A stretch of DNA of 23,738 nucleotides from BS750m-G62 sp964577175 (GTDB taxonomy: Bacteria; Planctomycetota; Phycisphaerae; FEN-1346): positions 1-23,738 of the forward strand of contig CAZNYC010000059.1 in NCBI GenBank assembly GCA_964577175.1. Direction: 5' to 3'. Under the pieces are notes generated by a model. It worked only from the letters and a program-made list of their open reading frames with translations. It was not told the DNA's origin and made no database searches. A program made the translations under genes and the position numbers. Positions 8,011 to 15,210 of this stretch are shown piece by piece (the first letter of the stretch is position 1; each line of letters starts with the position of its first letter).

Positions 8011-8190
8011 ATGCTATCAAATGGGTCTAAGCATCGCCGGTGGGTGGCTGAGCGGACGCTCGGCGAGATGAACCGGCTCCGGCGCAGTGTGAGACGCCGA
8101 GAAAAGAAGGCGGCGAACTATTTGGGATTGCTTCATCTGGCCTTTGCCATCATCATGTACCGCAGGCCGGGTTATTCGGATAGGCTCTAA
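8011..8190 (+). pseudogene. C-terminal remnant of an IS5-like DDE transposase
   Basis: The 59-residue reading frame contains RRWVAERTLGEMNRLRRSVR followed by KKAANYLGLLHLAFAIIMYR and a stop. This matches the C-terminal signature of IS5-group transposases (RWVVERTF..LNRFRR....EKK.ENYLALLHLA), whose RWVVERT segment carries the last catalytic glutamate. The first two catalytic aspartates and all upstream sequence are missing; a stop in the same frame lies just before 7990. The piece is therefore a fossil, not a working element. No terminal inverted repeats or target duplication could be recognised around it. It lies tail-to-side against the decayed integrase on the other strand. Confidence 0.7.
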
Positions 8191-8345
8191 GCCACGGCTA
8201 CCAGGCGCGGGAAGTTGCATTGGCCGGAATCTGTGGTAGTATTCAGAGGCGTCACAGGCCACGGCGGGGCGCGAGGTGACGGGTGCGCGCTCGTCCGTGA
8301 TAATGCAATCCCCGTCCGAATTCGCTCGTGAAAGGGGGGCAGGTC

Positions 8346-8690
8346 ATGTCGGATTCAGTCGCTGGATCTTCACTTTCCGCGCCGCTTCTTGAATCGCTCG
8401 AACCCCGGCTCCTGCTCGACGCTGCGGGCGAGGAGCAGGCCATTCAACTCTTCAGCACCGCGCCCGCGGTGTTTGCCGAGAACCGGGGCCAGTGGGCCGA
8501 CGCGGCCGTCCGGTACGCCTTCGACGGCGCCAGGGCCAACGTCGGCTTCACGGCCGAGGGGCCGGTGTTCCAGGTCTTCCGGCGCGAGCCGGTCGAAGAG
8601 GACGGTTCAGAGGGTGAGGGCACAGACGTGGATAGCGGCTTGCCAGATGTCCTTGCCGTGCCGGCCTTGGAGGTACCGCTCACTACCTGA
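8346..8690 (+). pseudogene. Truncated LEPR-XLL surface protein with SBBP-type N-domain
   Basis: The 114-residue product has LLESLEPRLLLDAAG near its N-terminus, the LEPR-XLL motif of large planctomycete secreted proteins. It is followed by AVFAENRGQWADAAVRYAFD and ARANVGFTAEGPVFQVF, the N-terminal module common in SBBP/beta-propeller surface proteins (ENRGQW...VRY...G....FT..G). Such proteins are normally many hundred to thousands of residues long. Here the frame becomes unrelated at about 8610 and stops at 8688-8690, so the gene is broken. The ATG at 8346 follows a GGGGGG run; a GTG at 8328 is a weaker alternative. It sits among mobile-element scraps, which may explain the truncation. Confidence 0.7.
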
Positions 8691-8814
8691 TGCTCCTTGG
8701 TGTACTCCACACGGAGGCCGGCTGGCCGTGGGTGGGAGTGGCACAATAGGGCGTTTGTTGACACGCCGGCGAGGACGTCTCAGTCTCGCGGGCCTTTCGC
8801 GAAGGAGGGTGGTC

Positions 8815-9771
8815 ATGCAAAGGCGACGGCCCACCGTCACGAAGCGATATTCCTTGTTGCTCCTGGTGTTCGTGCTGACCGGCGCGGTCGTTTTCCTCGG
8901 CTGCGGGCCGACGGCGATGCGCGTGCAGGGTGCAGACGAGGAGGAAATTCTGCGGGCTTTGTGGGAAAGCGGCGGCAGGCGAGTGGTGCCCGTGCTTGGC
9001 AGCCGCCAGATCAAGGATCTATGGCCGGAGCCCGAAGAGATAGAGAGCCCTCGGGCCGTCATCACGTGGACGCTGGACGGCTGGTTCTCTGCGACCCACG
9101 GCAGGGACGAGATATGCCTTTCCCGGCAGCAGCCGGGCGCCATTGAGGTTTCTTTAAAGTGTGAAAAGAAAGGGAGCGGTCTTGAGTTCGACCTGTTTTA
9201 CGTTCGGCACACGGAAAGGGAACGACGCATTTTGCAGACGGCGGCGTGGCGGCTGAGGGACAGGGGGGCGACCGTCGAGGGAACCGGTTCCTGGGCGCCG
9301 GCCCGCTTTCCTGAGATCCGTTCCGCCCACGGCGCGGTGTGGATTGCTTACCGGGGAGCCGGCGCGGACCTCGTGATCCGTTATCTGCGCTCGGATGGTC
9401 ACAAACGGGTGGAATCAACCTCGGACGGTAGGATCTTTATCAGGGAGCGGGAGGAAGACCCGGATGCCCTCGGCGGCGGGGGGTTTGATTTCTGGTCGGA
9501 CAAGGTCGAATGGAAGAGTCTTGAGAAAGTCCTTGTCAAGACGGTTCCATCTCAGGACTTCGGGGGGAGCCCCGTTATAGTCGTGGGGGTTGAAGCCCAT
9601 GGGACCGAGCGTGTTGTACCACGGAGGTCGGCCCGAAGTGGCTACGAGATAGACGTGGGACAGGCGCTGGCCAGACGGACCGTGGAACGGGCCGCGCTCG
9701 CCGCGGCCGTCAAGGCGGATCGCCTCGAGTTTATCTCGCCCTTGCCGTGGACGGAGCCCATTGACTTGTAG
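8815..9771 (+). CDS. Lipoprotein of unknown function
   Basis: This 318-residue protein starts at an ATG after GAAGGAGGG. The N-terminus has a basic head (QRRRPTVTKR), a hydrophobic stretch and a lipobox ending FLGC, with the lipidated cysteine at about residue 30. The rest is a mixed, soluble domain with beta-rich segments (AVITWTLDGWFSATH, IEVSLKCEKKGSGLEFDLFY, AVWIAYRGAGADLVIRYLR) and no recognised catalytic motif. I cannot name a family. It is the only gene in the scrap zone that looks complete. A possible -35 TTGACA at 8758-8763 lacks a convincing -10 partner. Confidence 0.7.
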   Translation: MQRRRPTVTKRYSLLLLVFVLTGAVVFLGCGPTAMRVQGADEEEILRALWESGGRRVVPVLGSRQIKDLWPEPEEIESPRAVITWTLDGWFSATHGRDEICLSRQQPGAIEVSLKCEKKGSGLEFDLFYVRHTERERRILQTAAWRLRDRGATVEGTGSWAPARFPEIRSAHGAVWIAYRGAGADLVIRYLRSDGHKRVESTSDGRIFIREREEDPDALGGGGFDFWSDKVEWKSLEKVLVKTVPSQDFGGSPVIVVGVEAHGTERVVPRRSARSGYEIDVGQALARRTVERAALAAAVKADRLEFISPLPWTEPIDL

Positions 9772-10426
9772 GCCTGCCCCACGCACGCGGGGACGACCAC
9801 AACGGGCACAATCGCGTGGAGTCCAGCGGATGCTTGATAGTGAGGCGAAGTCTACTCACGAAGCGCCGGTCTGTGGCTCGTGCTGTTGAAGCGGCAACCT
9901 GGCGCTTCTGAGAGAGTTTCCTACCACGCATCCACCTGGGTTGCAGTCTCACGCCACGTCGAAGACGGCGTAAGGGCGAGTGCTACACCTCTGCCGTTGT
10001 GTCCAGCCGAACTTTGCCCCTACAAGACGAGTGAACGTTGGCGAGGAGCCTGCGAAAGGGATTCGCCGAAACATGGTTGCCGCCTGAGGTGCGACGCAGT
10101 ACCGACGAACTCAAGGGAGGCGCTCGGCCGCCACGAAGGGGAGATTGGGTCCGCGTAGTGCTACAACATCCCGACGGCGGCTGTTGAAAACCAACCATAC
10201 CAGGGGAAGGTGTCATGATGCTTGGCGTCAGAAAGGGCATTCGTGCAAGGTCGGACGCCTCGCGCGCGACCTCTCTCCAGCAAGAGTACGAGGCGCTGCT
10301 ACCACCCATGTCTTCTTGCTGAAGGTTCCGCTTCTTGCAGAGGAGCGGCATTAGCGGTTCCGTGTGTGCACTTCGGAAGGCCCCGCTAATCGTGCCCCTT
10401 TCCCGGCGGTTTAGGCGGGGCATAGT
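9772..10426. other. Gene-poor stretch of about 650 bases
   Basis: Open frames exist on both strands but show no ribosome sites, domains or credible composition. I see no RNA gene. Notable details are a single CRISPR-repeat-like palindrome at 9773-9800 and an inverted repeat at 10350-10390. The stretch is probably decayed DNA at the edge of the cluster. Confidence 0.5.
10350..10390. repeat. Interrupted 13-bp inverted repeat downstream of the cluster
   Basis: ATTAGCGG plus TTCCG (10350-10362) pairs with CGGAA (10374-10378) and CCGCTAAT (10383-10390), interrupted by GGCC. It lies 37 bases past the stop of the DUF4258-like gene in its transcription direction. There is no T-run, so it may be a factor-dependent terminator, an mRNA 3' hairpin or a mobile-element end. 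Confidence 0.45.
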
Positions 10427-10741
10427 TCAATTCCACGGCTTCATGGGCAGGCGACCTTTGCGCCGCACGTGGCGGCTGGCATTATTCATCGGGTAGGCGG
10501 TTACGAGGATTTCGCCACCTCTGCCTCTGGGTCTGGCCATGACGACCCACGGTTTGGCCTGCTCGACGATCTGTGTCCCCCGGAGATAGCTCGGCAAGGA
10601 CCGTTCGCGGATGACGTACCAGATGGCGCCGGCGCCGAACTCGATGTCCCCGAAATCCACGATGAACTCGAGGATCTCCTCTTTGAGCCCGCGCTGCTGT
10701 TGCCGCTTCACCACGTGGGGGTGTTTAGGAATCCGTGCCAT
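10427..10741 (-). CDS. DUF4258-like small protein
   Basis: This 104-residue protein starts at an ATG preceded by GGAAAGGAA. It has HPHVVKRQQQRGLKEEILEF near the N-terminus and a C-terminal strand WVVMARPRGRGGEILVTAYP. This is the layout of the DUF4258 family (His...R..RG(I/L)...I, then V...... .(I/V)TAY), which is related in fold to RelE/BrnT-type toxins. The loop between is longer than usual. A ribonuclease-like toxin or an RNA-binding accessory is possible. The gene has its own copy of the cluster promoter, which ties it to the system rather than to the scrap region behind it. Family assignment is moderate. Confidence 0.6.
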   Translation of the reverse strand: MARIPKHPHVVKRQQQRGLKEEILEFIVDFGDIEFGAGAIWYVIRERSLPSYLRGTQIVEQAKPWVVMARPRGRGGEILVTAYPMNNASRHVRRKGRLPMKPWN

Positions 10742-10787
10742 CGCAATTTCCTTTCCGTTGAGAGGACCTGTGCATCTCCGGCATTGT

Positions 10788-10825
10788 CCTATTCGCCGAT
10801 GCGGCCAACGTGTCGCACGGTTTTT
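10788..10825 (-). promoter_or_regulatory. Cluster promoter copy 1 (for the DUF4258-like gene)
   Basis: On the minus strand: A-run (10821-10825), CGTGCGAC (10812-10819), exactly 17 bases, then GAATAGG (10788-10794). It fits between the end of the Clp-N-like gene and the DUF4258-like start, giving a leader of about 40 bases. It shares TGCGAC-N17-GAATA with three other sites in this cluster. Confidence 0.75.
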
Positions 10826-10852
10826 CGAATTGCCGACGAGATGGGCGTTTGT

Positions 10853-11902
10853 TTACACGGGCCACGTCCGGCAAACCGACAGCCGCCGCTTGGTGGCCTT
10901 GACGTCCGCGTCCGAGATGACGTCTTGCTGGAGGACGGTCAGGAGTTCCTCCGCCAGATGGGGCGTGAGACGCTGGCGCGAGTTCAATCCGGGAGCATCC
11001 GAGATAGGGTCGTGCACCTGCACCAGGTCCTGTTGACAAAGCCGGGTGACCTGCTCGACCATATCGGCGGCGTTGACGGGATAGGTTTCGGGGGCCAGCA
11101 TATGGGCGAAGTCGCGGACGGTAGGCGGAGGTGCCTCGGCACCGTATAACTCATGCAGGAGCAAGCCCTCGATTACCTCGCCTTGAATCGGGGAAAGATC
11201 GTGGCTGGCGGCGACGCGGCGGAGAGGTACGGTCTGGTCGGGGGAGGCCGCGGCCCGGCGGCGTGTCGTCTCCTCGAGCGAAGCCAGCCGGGCAAGCACC
11301 TTCTCCTGGTTTGCCTCGGCCCGGGAAGCGGGGCGTGGATTCATGACGCGGTCGGGGTGGGAACGGAGGTGCCGGGCTGCCGCGCGGCGCAGCGCCCACA
11401 CCGCTCGTCGGGCGGCCAGGAACTCCCGGCAGGACTGGAATGGGCGCTCGTCGGCCGGCCGTTGCGCTCGCTTTTTGGGGGAGGTGCGGCCCGGGAGCCG
11501 GCGCAGGAAGTCCTGAAGGCGTACGGAGGGGTGCTCCAGAAGCGAGGTGAGGCACTGTTCGGTAGACAGCGGCCGTGGTTGGCCTTCCTTCTGATTGACG
11601 TGGCCCCATGTCTGGACCAGTCTGGGGAGGGGCGGCACAAGTTTCATGGGGCGCTGGGCGGCCTCGTCCGGTGTATCCGAACGAACCTCGGGGCTTGCGT
11701 TCTCGGCGGCCTCCCAGCGGTAACCCGCCTGCTCCAGCGCGGCCTTGGCGGCCTGCGGGGCCATGCGGATGGCGGCAAGAAGCAGGTGGAGGGCATCGAG
11801 CCGGGGCGGTCCCGGCTCTTGGGCCGCAAGGGCCTTTGCCGCCGCGAGGCACCGTTCCATTTCGGGGGAAAACGCGGGTTTCTTGGTGGCGCGATTGGCC
11901 AT
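10853..11902 (-). CDS. Stand-alone Clp-N-like protein with C-terminal winged-helix-like domain
   Basis: In this 349-residue protein, residues 10-65 (FSPEMERCLAAAKALA, then DALHLLLAAI and QAAKAALEQAGY) resemble the Clp N-terminal repeat (F(T/S)PE...L..A......(E/D).LHLLLAL) that receives substrates and adaptors in ClpA, ClpB and ClpC. The middle (about 85-215) is basic and probably disordered or helical. Residues about 235-335 (SPIQGEVIEGLLLHELYG through QDLVQVHDP and RQRLTPHLAEELL) look like a winged-helix fold. There is no P-loop. The gene starts 12 bases after the YbjN-like gene, so the two share a transcript. It may be a substrate-loading or sensor subunit for the AAA+ protein encoded at 15207. 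Confidence 0.65.
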   Translation of the reverse strand: MANRATKKPAFSPEMERCLAAAKALAAQEPGPPRLDALHLLLAAIRMAPQAAKAALEQAGYRWEAAENASPEVRSDTPDEAAQRPMKLVPPLPRLVQTWGHVNQKEGQPRPLSTEQCLTSLLEHPSVRLQDFLRRLPGRTSPKKRAQRPADERPFQSCREFLAARRAVWALRRAAARHLRSHPDRVMNPRPASRAEANQEKVLARLASLEETTRRRAAASPDQTVPLRRVAASHDLSPIQGEVIEGLLLHELYGAEAPPPTVRDFAHMLAPETYPVNAADMVEQVTRLCQQDLVQVHDPISDAPGLNSRQRLTPHLAEELLTVLQQDVISDADVKATKRRLSVCRTWPV

Positions 11903-11914
11903 GGCGGTTCCCTT

Positions 11915-12436
11915 TCACAGCGTGGCGGCGTCGCTGCCGCCGGGGTCCTCGGTGTCGCTTTCGCCGTACAGGATTCCCACCACCTGATGGGCCTGCTTCG
12001 GCGGGACGCCTGCCTCGATCATTCCGCACAGAATGAGGTTCCGGTGGATGAAGGCAAGCGCTGCGAAGGTCTCGTCGAGCAGCCGGTCGAGTACTTGCAC
12101 AGAGGCCTCGCCGTCGGTCCCGGAGCACACGTGGTTGATCTGGAACCGCACGTAGCCGCTCTCTTCAATTCCGACGCAGCCGGAGACGAGTTCGAGGTTC
12201 ACCCTGGCCAGCGCCTTGAGCACCTGGCTGTCCGGTCGGACTTTCATGATGTTGACCACACAGACGCGCAGGATGAGCTCATCGAGAATGGGGTGAACCA
12301 CGAGCCCGCCCGGCCTGTTCCAGCCGTCCCCGGCCGGAAGGACGCCGTGCACGTACCCGTTGGGGTGGGTGCCGATGTCGGCGATGTGCTCGTCGCGGGC
12401 CTTGAGAACCCCGATGATCTGGTCGGTCGTGATCAT
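11915..12436 (-). CDS. YbjN-domain-like protein
   Basis: This 173-residue protein begins MITTDQIIGVLKARDEHIAD. It has an alternating strand/helix pattern (GYVHGVLPAGDGWNRPGGLV, ELILRVCVVNIMKV, ALARVNLELVSGCVGIEESG) and a helical end (DETFAALAFIHRNLILCGMI). This layout fits the YbjN/type III secretion chaperone-like family, often encoded beside AAA+ and conflict genes, where it may act as a chaperone or regulator. The chosen ATG follows AAGGAG at eight bases. An in-frame ATG at 12490, also with a good AGGAG, would add 18 residues and lies only about 17 bases from the predicted transcription start. Family assignment is by pattern only. Confidence 0.65.
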   Translation of the reverse strand: MITTDQIIGVLKARDEHIADIGTHPNGYVHGVLPAGDGWNRPGGLVVHPILDELILRVCVVNIMKVRPDSQVLKALARVNLELVSGCVGIEESGYVRFQINHVCSGTDGEASVQVLDRLLDETFAALAFIHRNLILCGMIEAGVPPKQAHQVVGILYGESDTEDPGGSDAATL

Positions 12437-12513
12437 GGCTTGAACTCCTTGGCGGCTGGTTATCTCGGATTCGTCGTTTCGGGGTTCCATCTCATCTCTC
12501 CTGTCCCCGACCT

Positions 12514-12550
12514 TCTATTCAGGCGTCACAGGCGGATGTCGCACGAAAAA
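12514..12550 (-). promoter_or_regulatory. Cluster promoter copy 2 (for the YbjN-like and Clp-N-like genes)
   Basis: On the minus strand: T-run (12546-12550), CGTGCGAC (12538-12545), exactly 17 bases, then GAATAGA (12514-12520). It lies in the 226-base gap between the anti-sigma gene and the YbjN-like gene. Confidence 0.75.
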
Positions 12551-12662
12551 GTGAGGAAGGGTCGGGCCAGGTGGGGACCGGCCATTGGACTACGGAGGTG
12601 TGAGGCAACGCATGATGGGTCTTGGCGACGGCGGGAGAAAGGCCTTGCCTACAGGGCGGGAT

Positions 12663-13664
12663 TCATTCGGTGAGTGCTTCCAGATCCTTGACCGCCCGGG
12701 TTGCGGCCGCACGGACGGAGGGATCGGCGTCCTCTTGGCAGGCGGCGATCGCACCGAGAACCTGGACGGCCCCGGCCTCGGTCAGCAGGGCGATGGCCGC
12801 GCGTCGGACGGCGGCGTCGGCATGCGCCAGCAGTTCAACCACGGCAGGGGCCACGGCCGCGGTTCCGGCGTCCCGGAGCATGCGCCATGCGTCCAGCCGC
12901 TCGACGCGGGCGGTCAGCGGCTCCTGCTGCGGCGCGCAGCGGCGGACCTCGTCGGGGGTTAGCACGCAGCCTCCCCGGCCTTCCTGGATCGCGATCAACC
13001 GCTCCAGGCGGACCTCGTCGCCCTCGGCCAAAACCACCCGGACGATCCCCTCGGCCGCGGGGACGTTCGGGTCGGTCAGCGACACGGTCAACCGGATTTC
13101 CTCGCCGAACTGGACGATTTCGAGTTCGTAGGGCGAGGCGTCGGCCGTCAGCCGTTGCTCGGTGAACCCCTGGCCCGTGGCGGCGGCCAGGCGCTGTTGC
13201 CGATCCGCCCCGGGAGCCAGGGAGGTGAGCCGCACGGGCTCGGGGAGCCGAAAGACCCGATCGACGGATTCCCTGGTCCACCGCTGAACGGCCGGATGAC
13301 CTTTCGCGGTGGCATGCAGGAGCGGGATGACGCGGGTCGCCGCCGGCCCGGGTGCGGGGGCCCGGAGGGCCTGAAGGTCGGCCGCGCAGCGGACGCAGGT
13401 GGCGAGGTGCTCTTGGACCTGGCGGGCCTCGGCCCCGCTCAACGTGCCCTGAAGATAACGGTCCAGCTGCTCGGCGCTTGGACACCGGTCGCGGGACTCG
13501 GCGGCGAAGATGGGGTCCAGGGCCTGCCAGACGAGCGTGGTATCCCCCACGGCTTCCCGGCAAGCGGGGCACTGGCGGAGGTGAGCGAGGGCCCGGCACC
13601 GGTCGGCTTCGTCCAGGAGGCCGGCGACCAAGGCTTCAATCGTCTCTTCGCTCAGGCAGCTCAT
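12663..13664 (-). CDS. Soluble double zinc-finger anti-sigma-like protein with HEAT repeats
   Basis: In this 333-residue protein, residues 28-35 carry H-x3-C-x2-C (HLRQCPAC) and residues 86-93 repeat it (HLATCVRC), the signature of ZAS-type anti-sigma zinc domains. A beta-rich middle domain follows (about 175-225). Residues about 258-330 form alpha-helical HEAT-like repeats (AVVELLAHADAAVRRAAIAL and similar). There is no transmembrane segment, so it is a cytoplasmic factor, unlike most membrane-bound anti-sigmas. It lies directly downstream of the sigma gene but has its own cluster promoter. Start ATG after GGAGG. It probably holds the sigma factor until a signal is sensed, with the HEAT part as a candidate sensor or partner-binding surface. 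Confidence 0.8.
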   Translation of the reverse strand: MSCLSEETIEALVAGLLDEADRCRALAHLRQCPACREAVGDTTLVWQALDPIFAAESRDRCPSAEQLDRYLQGTLSGAEARQVQEHLATCVRCAADLQALRAPAPGPAATRVIPLLHATAKGHPAVQRWTRESVDRVFRLPEPVRLTSLAPGADRQQRLAAATGQGFTEQRLTADASPYELEIVQFGEEIRLTVSLTDPNVPAAEGIVRVVLAEGDEVRLERLIAIQEGRGGCVLTPDEVRRCAPQQEPLTARVERLDAWRMLRDAGTAAVAPAVVELLAHADAAVRRAAIALLTEAGAVQVLGAIAACQEDADPSVRAAATRAVKDLEALTE

Positions 13665-13765
13665 GTCGCCTCCTCGGGCCGGGCCGGACGGGCTTCGTGT
13701 GGCCCAGGCGTTCGTCGGACGGCTCTGTCGGTGCCGTGCCGACGCCGTAGCGGTCCGTCTACAGC

Positions 13766-13802
13766 CTTATTCCTCGCCCGGCCGGGAACGTCGCAGAAAA
13801 AA
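13766..13802 (-). promoter_or_regulatory. Cluster promoter copy 3 (for the anti-sigma gene)
   Basis: On the minus strand: T-run (13797-13802, immediately after the sigma-gene stop), CTGCGAC (13790-13796), exactly 17 bases, then GAATAAG (13766-13772). The predicted leader to the ATG at 13664 is about 95 bases. Confidence 0.7.
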
Positions 13803-14456
13803 TCACGCGTTTTCGCGACCGGCCCGGACGTGGGCGGCGATCCGCTCGCGGTTCCGTTTCCAGGTATCCCGCCAGCCGGTGGCCCTTTTGCGGAACCCCA
13901 TCTGGGCGAGCACGCTGGCCCGCGCCTCGAAGGTGTCCGGTCCGCTGTAACGCATCAGCCGCAGGAGGGCCTGGCAATCGGGTTTTTCCCGCGCCAGGGC
14001 CTCCCGGAACAACGTCTTCTCCTCTTCGGTATACCCGCTCGGCTGCCGCCACGGTTGAGACCCGGTTTCCAGGGGACTGGTGGCCCGTTCCTCCCCGGTC
14101 TCCCCGGTGCAGGCGGTGAGGTCGGTACCGGGCCGGGGCTCCTGGTGGTATCGTTTCCAGAGTTTCCGCGTGAAATCGATGCCCCGCCGGCGGCACACCT
14201 GGCCCACGAAGAAGGTCGAAAAGGCCGCCCGGTCGGGATCCCACTTGGCGAGTGCCTCTTCGAGTAGCCCGTCGAAGAAATCCTCAAACGCCTCGGCGTA
14301 CAGCCGGACCAGCATCGGCTGGTAGCGTCGCCACAAAGCCATCACCCGCGGTTTGTACCGCCGGTGCACCTCGAACATCGCCTGCCGGTCGCCCTGGCGG
14401 AGGTACCGGTGCTGGAGGTCGCTCTCAGAGAGTTCCGGATAAGCAGGCTGCTCCAT
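13803..14456 (-). CDS. Sigma-70 family (ECF-like) RNA polymerase sigma factor
   Basis: This 217-residue protein starts at an ATG preceded by GGAG. Residues about 17-90 (QGDRQAMFEVHRRYKPRVMA through YAEAFEDFFDGLLEEALAKW) fit region 2. A linker with a Thr/Gly-rich stretch follows. Residues about 150-210 (EEEKTLFREALAREKPDCQALLRLMRYSG... then ASVLAQMGFRKRATGWRDTW) fit region 4 with its helix-turn-helix. Size and layout are those of an ECF sigma factor, though divergent. It is followed by the zinc-finger anti-sigma-like gene, the usual pairing. Its own promoter lacks the TGCGAC motif seen at the other cluster promoters, so it is the best candidate for the factor that reads them. Confidence 0.8.
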   Translation of the reverse strand: MEQPAYPELSESDLQHRYLRQGDRQAMFEVHRRYKPRVMALWRRYQPMLVRLYAEAFEDFFDGLLEEALAKWDPDRAAFSTFFVGQVCRRRGIDFTRKLWKRYHQEPRPGTDLTACTGETGEERATSPLETGSQPWRQPSGYTEEEKTLFREALAREKPDCQALLRLMRYSGPDTFEARASVLAQMGFRKRATGWRDTWKRNRERIAAHVRAGRENA

Positions 14457-14517
14457 GGGGCACTCCACGCCGGTGCGACCGCTGTTGGGCCGGCTTTGCG
14501 CTTTGCAACGTGCCCTT

Positions 14518-14545
14518 ATAATACGACCGGTGGGCGTCACTTCAA
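14518..14545 (-). promoter_or_regulatory. Housekeeping-like promoter of the sigma gene
   Basis: On the minus strand, TTGAAG (14540-14545) and TATTAT (14518-14523) are 16 bases apart. The site overlaps the stop codon of the radical SAM gene and precedes the sigma ATG by about 60 bases. It fits the primary-sigma consensus and differs from the TGCGAC/GAATA motif of the other cluster promoters. Confidence 0.6.
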
Positions 14546-15210
14546 GGCGAACCTGCGCGGGGCGCGGGTTCCAGGCGGAGGCCGTGTTCCCGCCACAGGC
14601 GACGGGTAAGGGTATCCAGGGTTGCGGCGTCCGGGAACCCCGTGAGCGCCATTCGGGAGCCCGCGCCGAGGAGGGCTTCGATCCGAGGGGCTTGGCCGCG
14701 GAGGACGTCGGCACCGTAGCGGTCGGAGAGCAGGCGGACGTGCTGGTTGGGGCTGCCGCGCCACAGCAAAGTCGGGTCGGCGAGTTCCCGGATGAACGGC
14801 CCGTCGACGAGGAGATCGATGTGGCGGAGCAGTTCCTGTACGGCGTCTGAGCCGCAGCGGTGGGCATCGGGGTAGGTCCAGCCCGTAAAGACCATCACGG
14901 AGAGCCCGCCGGTCCGGACGCGTCGGCAAAGGTGGGCGACGGCGGCCGGCTGTTCGAACGGTTCGCCGCCGCTGACGGTCAGCCCCTCGATCCCGGGGAG
15001 GGCCAGGATCCACTCGGCCAGGGCGTCGGGGCGGACCAGGCGGTGCGGCCGGTGCGAATGGGTCCCCGGGTTCGAGCATCCGGGACACCGCAGGCGACAG
15101 CCCTGGGTCCACACGACGGCCCGCCGGCCCGGGCCGTTCGCCCGCGAGGCGGGAACCACGGCGTGCAGGTTCAGGACGGAGTCGTGGGGATGGGGACGTA
15201 TGGCGTTCAT
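14542..15210 (-). CDS. NrdG-like radical SAM protein (4Fe-4S single cluster domain)
   Basis: In this 222-residue protein the iron-sulfur motif C38-x3-C42-x2-C45 (GCRLRCPGC) binds the [4Fe-4S] cluster that cleaves S-adenosylmethionine. SGGEPFEQ (80-87) is the GGE motif, and VFTGWTYP with IDLLVDGPF and WRGSPNQ match the activating-enzyme subgroup related to NrdG. In the classical pathway NrdG makes a glycyl radical on anaerobic ribonucleotide reductase, but no NrdD-like gene is nearby. The substrate is therefore unknown and may be a protein of this cluster. The ATG overlaps the TGA of the AAA+ gene (ATGA), so the two are coupled. Family is confident; substrate is unknown. Confidence 0.85.
   Translation of the reverse strand: MNAIRPHPHDSVLNLHAVVPASRANGPGRRAVVWTQGCRLRCPGCSNPGTHSHRPHRLVRPDALAEWILALPGIEGLTVSGGEPFEQPAAVAHLCRRVRTGGLSVMVFTGWTYPDAHRCGSDAVQELLRHIDLLVDGPFIRELADPTLLWRGSPNQHVRLLSDRYGADVLRGQAPRIEALLGAGSRMALTGFPDAATLDTLTRRLWREHGLRLEPAPRAGSP

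Noticed and set aside
8607..8764. Reverse-strand peptide (SERYLQGRHGKDIWQAAIHV) after the LEPR-XLL break, as a transposase fragment.
   Set aside because: I could not match it to any family with confidence, and the neighbouring frame is equally open.
8758..8790. Promoter for the lipoprotein gene from TTGACA at 8758-8763.
   Set aside because: The sequence 17 bases later (CAGTCT) is a poor -10 box.
9773..9800. A single CRISPR-repeat-like palindrome (CCCCACGCACGCGGGG core, similar to type I-E repeats).
   Set aside because: No second repeat occurs at the expected 60-base spacing on either side, and no cas gene is in the window. More likely a chance or terminator-like hairpin.
9983..10423. A 146-residue minus-strand open frame in the gene-poor stretch.
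   Set aside because: No ribosome site, no domain and atypical composition; it also spans the inverted repeat at 10350-10390.
13797..13820. CGCG-AAAA-CGCG hairpin followed by six T after the sigma gene, as an intrinsic terminator.
   Set aside because: The stem is only four base pairs and lies within the last codons. The T-run sits exactly at the upstream edge of cluster promoter copy 3, which explains it better.
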